Shown here piece by piece: positions 6,277 through 9,990 of a stretch of 9,990 nt of DNA (positions are counted from its first letter, which is position 1; the number at the start of each line of letters is the position of its first letter). Position numbers and translations under genes: made by a program. The stretch comes from Candidatus Neoflavobacterium equi (GTDB lineage: Bacteria; Bacteroidota; Bacteroidia; Flavobacteriales; Flavobacteriaceae), in the NCBI GenBank assembly GCA_018065745.1, contig JAGHSS010000380.1, positions 1 through 9,990 on the forward strand, written 5' to 3'. Below the pieces are notes generated by a model. The model saw nothing but the letters and a program-made list of their open reading frames with translations, had not been told where the DNA came from and made no database searches.

Positions 6277-7626
6277 TTATGGTGTAATCCCCAAATATGA
6301 GCTTGGAGTAATTTGTGCTAATTCTTTTTTAACGTCTTCAGACACCTGTAAATTTTGAATAAATTCTTGAATGGATGCCTTGTTGATTACGGTATTTGTT
6401 CTTGTCAAATCTTTAAGCGCTTCATACGGATTTGGATAGGCTTCTCTTCTCAAAATGGTTTGAATTGCTTCTGCAACTACGGCCCAGTTGTTGTCCAAAT
6501 CATCCAAAAACTTCTGTTCGTTTAACAGCAATTTATCCAAACCTTTAAGAGTCGCTTCAAAAGCAATAATGGTATGTCCAAAAGGCACGCCAATATTTCT
6601 CAAAACAGTACTGTCTGTCAGGTCGCGTTGTTGTCTTGAAATAGGTAATTTAGCTGATAAGTGCTCAAAAATTGCATTCGCCAATCCTAAGTTACCTTCA
6701 GAATTTTCAAAATCAATTGGATTTACCTTGTGTGGCATGGCTGATGAACCAATTTCACCTGCTTTGATTTTTTGTTTGAAATACTCCATGGAAACATACG
6801 TCCAAATGTCGCGATCCAAGTCAATCAAAATGGTATTGATGCGTTTTAAACCGTCAAAAAACGCGGCAAAATGATCGTAATGTTCAATTTGTGTTGTAGG
6901 AAATGAATGGTGTAATCCCAAGGCGTCTTCAACAAACTTGGTTCCAAAATCTTTCCAATTTATCTGTGGATATGCCACGTGGTGTGCGTTGAAATTTCCA
7001 GTCGCTCCTCCAAATTTAGCAGCAAAAGGGACGTTGAATAACAAGCGCATTTGCTGTTCCAATCGCTCTACAAAAACCAAAAGTTCTTTACCTAAGCGCG
7101 TTGGTGAAGCCGGTTGACCATGGGTTCTAGCCAACATGGGAACGTGCATCCAATCCATGCTCATTTGTTTTAACTGTCCAACTAATTTGGTTAACAAAGG
7201 CAGGTAAACATGTTCAAAAGCCTCTTTTGTTGAAAGCGGAATTGCGGTATTGTTGATGTCTTGAGAAGTTAATCCAAAATGAATAAATTCCTTAAATTTT
7301 TCCAGTCCCAATTTGTCAAATGCATCCTTGACAAAATATTCAACAGCTTTGACATCGTGGTTTGTTATTTTTTCTTTGTCTTTGATCCATTGTGCATCAG
7401 CTGTAGTAAAGTTGCGATACAAATCTCTCAAAGATTCATATACAGAAGGGTCAACACCACTCAATTGCGGTAGTTTCTGCTCGCAAAGGGCGATAAAATA
7501 TTCTACTTCAATCAGTACTCTGTATTTTATTAGCGCCTCTTCAGAGAAGTAGTTGGCTAAATTTACAGTTTTACTTCTGTATCTCCCATCAATAGGGGAA
7601 ACAGCTGTTAATTCATTTAGTTGCAT
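6277..7626 (-). CDS. purB: Adenylosuccinate lyase
   Basis: PurB performs two fumarate eliminations: SAICAR to AICAR in IMP synthesis, and adenylosuccinate to AMP. From ATG 7626 it has 449 aa and is close to E. coli PurB throughout: LTAVSPIDGRY (6-16), TNHDVKAVEYF (88-98), EFIHFGLTSQDINN (113-126), ARTHGQPASP (166-175, general-acid His169) and the superfamily signature SSAMPHKVN (294-302) in the catalytic serine loop, continued by PIDFENSEGN. The C-terminus has TDSTVLRN (337-344) and ends PSSYLGITP, where E. coli PurB runs on for about ten residues. An in-frame TTG at 7656 would add ten residues but is part of the -7 promoter element, so ATG 7626 is preferred. The antiporter gene follows in the same operon. 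Confidence 0.97.
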   Translation of the reverse strand: MQLNELTAVSPIDGRYRSKTVNLANYFSEEALIKYRVLIEVEYFIALCEQKLPQLSGVDPSVYESLRDLYRNFTTADAQWIKDKEKITNHDVKAVEYFVKDAFDKLGLEKFKEFIHFGLTSQDINNTAIPLSTKEAFEHVYLPLLTKLVGQLKQMSMDWMHVPMLARTHGQPASPTRLGKELLVFVERLEQQMRLLFNVPFAAKFGGATGNFNAHHVAYPQINWKDFGTKFVEDALGLHHSFPTTQIEHYDHFAAFFDGLKRINTILIDLDRDIWTYVSMEYFKQKIKAGEIGSSAMPHKVNPIDFENSEGNLGLANAIFEHLSAKLPISRQQRDLTDSTVLRNIGVPFGHTIIAFEATLKGLDKLLLNEQKFLDDLDNNWAVVAEAIQTILRREAYPNPYEALKDLTRTNTVINKASIQEFIQNLQVSEDVKKELAQITPSSYLGITP

Positions 7627-7653
7627 TGTTGTTGTATTTAGTTGTAAGTGGAG

Positions 7654-7661
7654 CAAATATA
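7654..7661 (-). promoter_or_regulatory. purB promoter, -7 element
   Basis: Read on the - strand, TATATTTG matches TAnnTTTG and ends 27 nt before the purB ATG, the same spacing as at guaB. The -33 region is poor; a TTTT at 7684-7681 lies 19 nt upstream. It should drive the purB-antiporter operon. Confidence 0.58.
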
Positions 7662-7669
7662 AGCTATTA

Positions 7670-7709
7670 ACCGCCCAATTAAAAGTTTGTAACTGATAAA
7701 TTGAGCGGT
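7670..7709. repeat. Imperfect inverted repeat upstream of the purB promoter
   Basis: ACCGCCCAATT (7670-7680) and AATTGAGCGGT (7699-7709) form an 11-bp inverted repeat with one mismatch around an 18-nt spacer. It lies between the sirtuin stop and the purB -7 element, so one arm covers the -33 to -10 spacer. It could be an operator or, in RNA, a weak sirtuin terminator; no T-run follows on the - strand, which favours the operator reading. Confidence 0.35.
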
Positions 7710-7719
7710 CAATGGTAAA

Positions 7720-8406
7720 TTATGCGTTTGTAATTAAAGTGTCTAAAATGGACTGCAAGCCGGTGATGGCGTCTTCAGCAACGGTGTAAAAACGGCTGTT
7801 GTTTAAAGCTTCCTCACTAGGGTTGTTGTCTATGTAAATGATGGGGCTATTGGGTCTGACATATTCACAAAGTCCTGCAGCAGGATATACCTGTAAAGAG
7901 GTTCCAATGATGATGAATATATCTGCGCGAGCTACCTTGTGTTTTGCTTCTTCCATTTTTGGAACGGGTTCTCCAAACCAAACAATATGTGGTCTGATTT
8001 GTGATCCTTCATGTGTATCCCCCATATGGATGTCTTCTGTCCATTCAAAGGTGTTTTCTTTGTCGTCTTCAGGTCTGGCTTTCAACAGTTCCCCGTGAAG
8101 GTGAATGATGTTTTTTGATCCGGCTCTCTCATGTAAGTTGTCCACGTTTTGCGTGATGATGTCGACATTGTAAAACGCTTCCAAAACCTGAAGTAATTCA
8201 TGTGCTTTGTTGGGGTGTACTTCTTTTAATTGTCTTCTGCGCAGGTTGTAAAAATCCAAGACCAATTCTGGATTTTCCATCCAACCTTTTGGAGAAGCAA
8301 CGGTTATGATGTCATGACCTTCCCATAAACCTTCAGCATCTCTGAATGTTTTTATTCCACTTGGTGCGCTAATTCCAGCTCCAGTGAGCACTACTAAATT
8401 TTTCAT
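7720..8406 (-). CDS. Sir2-family NAD-dependent protein deacylase, class III, zinc-ribbon cysteines absent
   Basis: Sirtuins remove acyl groups from protein lysines, consuming NAD+ and releasing nicotinamide and O-acyl-ADP-ribose, in the cytoplasm. The NAD-binding Rossmann core is clear: LTGAGISAPSGIKTFRD (7-23), TQNVDNLHERAG (85-96), catalytic His104 in HLHGE (102-106), RPHIVWFGE (138-146) and IIGTSLQVYPA (166-176). YNLRRRQ (53-59) supplies the Y-x-x-R pair (Tyr53, Arg56) that in CobB and SIRT5 favours succinyl and malonyl substrates. The segment between HGE and RPHIVWFGE, normally a four-cysteine zinc ribbon, contains no cysteine; the only cysteine in the protein is C180. ATG 8406 puts the glycine-rich motif at the usual distance from the N-terminus. 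An in-frame GTG at 8415 would add three residues. The gene is divergent from the methyltransferase gene across 49 bp and 93 bp upstream of purB. At 228 aa it has the usual length of the small bacterial forms. Confidence 0.95.
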   Translation of the reverse strand: MKNLVVLTGAGISAPSGIKTFRDAEGLWEGHDIITVASPKGWMENPELVLDFYNLRRRQLKEVHPNKAHELLQVLEAFYNVDIITQNVDNLHERAGSKNIIHLHGELLKARPEDDKENTFEWTEDIHMGDTHEGSQIRPHIVWFGEPVPKMEEAKHKVARADIFIIIGTSLQVYPAAGLCEYVRPNSPIIYIDNNPSEEALNNSRFYTVAEDAITGLQSILDTLITNA

Positions 8407-8422
8407 GTCTAACACATTTGAT

Positions 8423-8430
8423 TATCTTTG
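8423..8430 (+). promoter_or_regulatory. Methyltransferase gene promoter, -7 element
   Basis: TATCTTTG matches TAnnTTTG, ends 25 nt before ATG 8456, and has a TTTTT tract 19 nt upstream (to 8403) in place of a clear TTG. Because the start of transcription falls after it, the longer frame beginning at 8384 inside the sirtuin gene is unlikely to be translated from there. Confidence 0.52.
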
Positions 8431-8455
8431 TGAAAATAGTAATTTTTATTTAGCA

Positions 8456-9139
8456 ATGAAACCGGATTACCCTCAAGATATAGAATATTTAAATTATTTG
8501 AATGGATTTTTAACAGATAATAGAAAACAGCGTTTTGAAGACGTATTGCAAAACAGAACCAAGCACTTTACCGTGGCTGTTGAGGATGTTTTTCAATTGC
8601 ACAATACCTCTGCAGTAATGCGCAGTTGTGAGGTGTTTGGAATTCAAGAATTGCATGTGGTGGAGCAACAGTTTGGAAAATCCATAGACAAGGAAATTGC
8701 TATGGGAGCAGAAAAATGGGTTGATATTCACAGGTATAACAGCAATGTGCACTGTGTGGAAGCTTTGAAAGCTCAAGGGTATCAAATTGTGGCTACAAGT
8801 CCGCATGAATCTGATTCCAGATTGGAACGTTTTGATATTAGCAAACCGTCAGCCTTGTTTTTTGGGACGGAGCGTTCTGGTCTAAGTCAGGAAGTTTTGG
8901 ATGCTGCTGACGCGTTTGTGCACATCCCGATGGTTGGATTTACAGAGAGTTTAAATATTTCTGTATCAGCTGCTATTATCATTCAAGATTTGACTAATAA
9001 ATTGCGTCTTTCAACTATTGATTGGAAGTTGATAGAAGAAGATTTATTGAGTAAACGCATTGATTGGGCTAGGAACACCATTAAAGATATTGATTTTGTA
9101 ACAGCTCGTTACATGGGAGCTTTGGAAAGCAAAGAATAG
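8456..9139 (+). CDS. trmH: tRNA (guanosine-18-2'-O-)-methyltransferase, SpoU/TrmH family
   Basis: This SPOUT enzyme methylates the ribose 2'-OH, most likely of G18 in the tRNA D-loop, using S-adenosylmethionine. The three SpoU motifs are complete: motif 1 NTSAVMRSCEVFGI (50-63) with catalytic Arg56; motif 2 LFFGTERSGLSQE (134-146); motif 3 IPMVGFTESLNISVSAA (157-173), which forms part of the trefoil knot and the SAM site. GAEKWVDIHRY (84-94) also follows the TrmH pattern. From ATG 8456 the protein has 227 aa, nearly the 229 aa of E. coli TrmH, with a basic N-terminal extension (RKQRFEDVLQNRTKHFTV) and a C-terminal helical tail as in that subfamily. The target nucleoside is inferred by similarity; related SpoU enzymes modify rRNA. 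The gene ends at a terminator shared with the convergent neighbour. Confidence 0.93.
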   Translation: MKPDYPQDIEYLNYLNGFLTDNRKQRFEDVLQNRTKHFTVAVEDVFQLHNTSAVMRSCEVFGIQELHVVEQQFGKSIDKEIAMGAEKWVDIHRYNSNVHCVEALKAQGYQIVATSPHESDSRLERFDISKPSALFFGTERSGLSQEVLDAADAFVHIPMVGFTESLNISVSAAIIIQDLTNKLRLSTIDWKLIEEDLLSKRIDWARNTIKDIDFVTARYMGALESKE

Positions 9140-9165
9140 GGGATGGGCAGTTCATATAATACCAT

Positions 9166-9200
9166 AAAAAAAGGGTTTTCAATTTGAAAACCCTTTTTTT
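9166..9200. terminator. Bidirectional intrinsic terminator between trmH and the convergent gene
   Basis: Seven A, GGGTTTTC (9166-9180) and the perfect complement ending in seven T (9186-9200) form a 15-bp stem around the loop AATTT. Because it begins with A7 and ends with T7, it is a GC-cored hairpin followed by U-rich sequence on either strand. The right arm reaches the last base of the convergent gene's stop codon. Confidence 0.9.
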
Positions 9201-9967
9201 TATTTCTTTTTTTCAACAAATCTATAATCTTCATAACAGCCTTTGATGGCGTCAATGATTTGTAAGTCTGTTGCTGTTTCTATAAATGTTTTGGAATATT
9301 CACAACGTTGCAAAATTTCTTGTATCTCTTTAATACTTAAACCGAGTAAAGCAACGGCTGTTTCTCTGTCGTATTTAGTTGCTAACGAGTTTCTAACGTT
9401 GTCATCCTCCTTGATTTTTTTCAATTTATTGATTTCTTTACCCCTTCTGGAAAAGGCGTTTTGAAGTGCATCTGCTGGATTAGAAAAGGAGCCTAAAATG
9501 CTTGAAGCTAGTTTAGATCCATCGTTTGCTTCATAACCATAAGGAAGTCCAGAAATATTGTATCTTCTGTTTTCATTGATGGTTAAAAGTTTGTGGTCAA
9601 CTTCTAAAATTCCAGTTAATTGGTATCTGTGGATAATTAATTCATCCAACGCATTGGAGCGTTCAACGATCTTAATTTTAAAATCCTCTTTATTTTTGAT
9701 CCAGTCAGCAGAAACCCTAACTTTTATGGATTGGTATCCAATAAAAGACACGTATAAGGTATCATTAGTCTTTGCGGAAATTTCAAATTTACCATTTTGC
9801 TTGGTGATACTCCCTTTAATATTGTTCAGGTTAATCACATTGGCATTGGCAATTGGCAAGAGTGTAAATTCATCTACTACAGTTCCAGTAATGCTAATCT
9901 CCTCAGTTTCTTGAGCAAAAAGAACTGTGGAACATAGGGAAAATAAAAAAACTACAAAATATTTCAT
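9200..9967 (-). CDS. Secreted CarboxypepD_reg-like domain protein of unknown function
   Basis: The 255-aa product starts with a Sec signal peptide (MKYFVVFLFSLCSTVLFA) with likely cleavage after Ala18, before QET. The cysteine at 12 is not in a proper lipobox, so a lipoprotein is unlikely. Residues about 25-85 are a CarboxypepD_reg-like beta-sandwich: ITGTVVDEFTLLPIANANV (26-44), NGKFEIS (58-64) and LYVSFIGYQSIKV (71-83). This domain is found at the N-terminus of SusC/TonB-dependent receptors and in other Bacteroidota envelope proteins. Residues 103-112 (RSNALDELII) resemble the linker that precedes the plug in those receptors, but no barrel follows. Instead there is a helical C-terminal half (about 150-250) with SFSNPADALQNAFSRRG, KYDRET and a lysine-rich stretch. 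I recall similar proteins in Flavobacteriia without a known role. ATG 9967 is preferred to an in-frame TTG at 9979 because it begins the signal peptide directly. Confidence 0.85.
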   Translation of the reverse strand: MKYFVVFLFSLCSTVLFAQETEEISITGTVVDEFTLLPIANANVINLNNIKGSITKQNGKFEISAKTNDTLYVSFIGYQSIKVRVSADWIKNKEDFKIKIVERSNALDELIIHRYQLTGILEVDHKLLTINENRRYNISGLPYGYEANDGSKLASSILGSFSNPADALQNAFSRRGKEINKLKKIKEDDNVRNSLATKYDRETAVALLGLSIKEIQEILQRCEYSKTFIETATDLQIIDAIKGCYEDYRFVEKKK

Positions 9968-9990
9968 ACATTTTATCAATTGGTTAAATG

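Noticed and set aside
8384..8455. N-terminal extension of TrmH by 24 residues overlapping the sirtuin gene
   Set aside because: The -7 promoter element at 8423-8430 lies inside this stretch, and TrmH proteins have the length obtained from ATG 8456.
9930..9967. Lipoprotein signal for the CarboxypepD_reg-like protein (Cys12)
   Set aside because: Cys12 sits inside the hydrophobic core with FSL before it, which is not a lipobox; cleavage after Ala18 is the better reading.
1..9990. Defence system, mobile element, CRISPR, tRNA or rRNA
   Set aside because: No transposase, integrase, repeat-spacer pattern, cloverleaf or rRNA sequence was seen. The genes are conserved housekeeping genes with similar base composition and no sign of recent transfer.

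Overview
The window is a chromosomal stretch from a member of the Bacteroidota, most likely class Flavobacteriia. The evidence is the AT-rich sequence, promoter -7 elements of the form TAnnTTTG in front of several genes, the lack of Shine-Dalgarno sequences, a secreted protein with the CarboxypepD_reg-like domain typical of the phylum, and an intergenic multi-hairpin element of a kind I recall as recurrent in flavobacterial genomes. No tRNA, rRNA, CRISPR array, insertion sequence or phage gene is visible. All eight main genes look intact.

Layout. Positions 1-240 are non-coding and end in a promoter. On the + strand follow pyrD (class 2 dihydroorotate dehydrogenase, 241-1257) and an HMG-CoA-lyase family gene (1305-2174), which ends in a strong terminator. 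Next comes guaB (IMP dehydrogenase, 2322-3794) with its own promoter, a 5'-UTR hairpin and a terminator. A 211-bp convergent gap (3795-4005) holds that terminator and a folded element (3898-4006). On the - strand lie, in order of transcription, a class III Sir2 deacylase (8406-7720), then purB (7626-6277) and a 751-residue CPA2-type cation:proton antiporter (6261-4006); the last two form an operon with a 15-nt gap. A TrmH-type tRNA methyltransferase (8456-9139) diverges from the sirtuin gene. It converges on a secreted CarboxypepD_reg-like protein (9967-9200), and the two share a symmetrical bidirectional terminator.

Function. Three genes belong to nucleotide synthesis: pyrD (UMP), guaB (GMP branch) and purB (IMP and AMP synthesis). 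The others cover acyl-CoA breakdown, ion and pH homeostasis, NAD-dependent protein deacylation, tRNA modification and an envelope protein of unknown role. This is mainly a housekeeping region, and I do not see a new multi-gene system. The best leads are the structured element at 3898-4006, whose two G-U pairs point to a + strand RNA; a sirtuin with no zinc-ribbon cysteines; an antiporter with tandem RCK_C domains and no RCK_N; and a lyase with altered active-site motifs.
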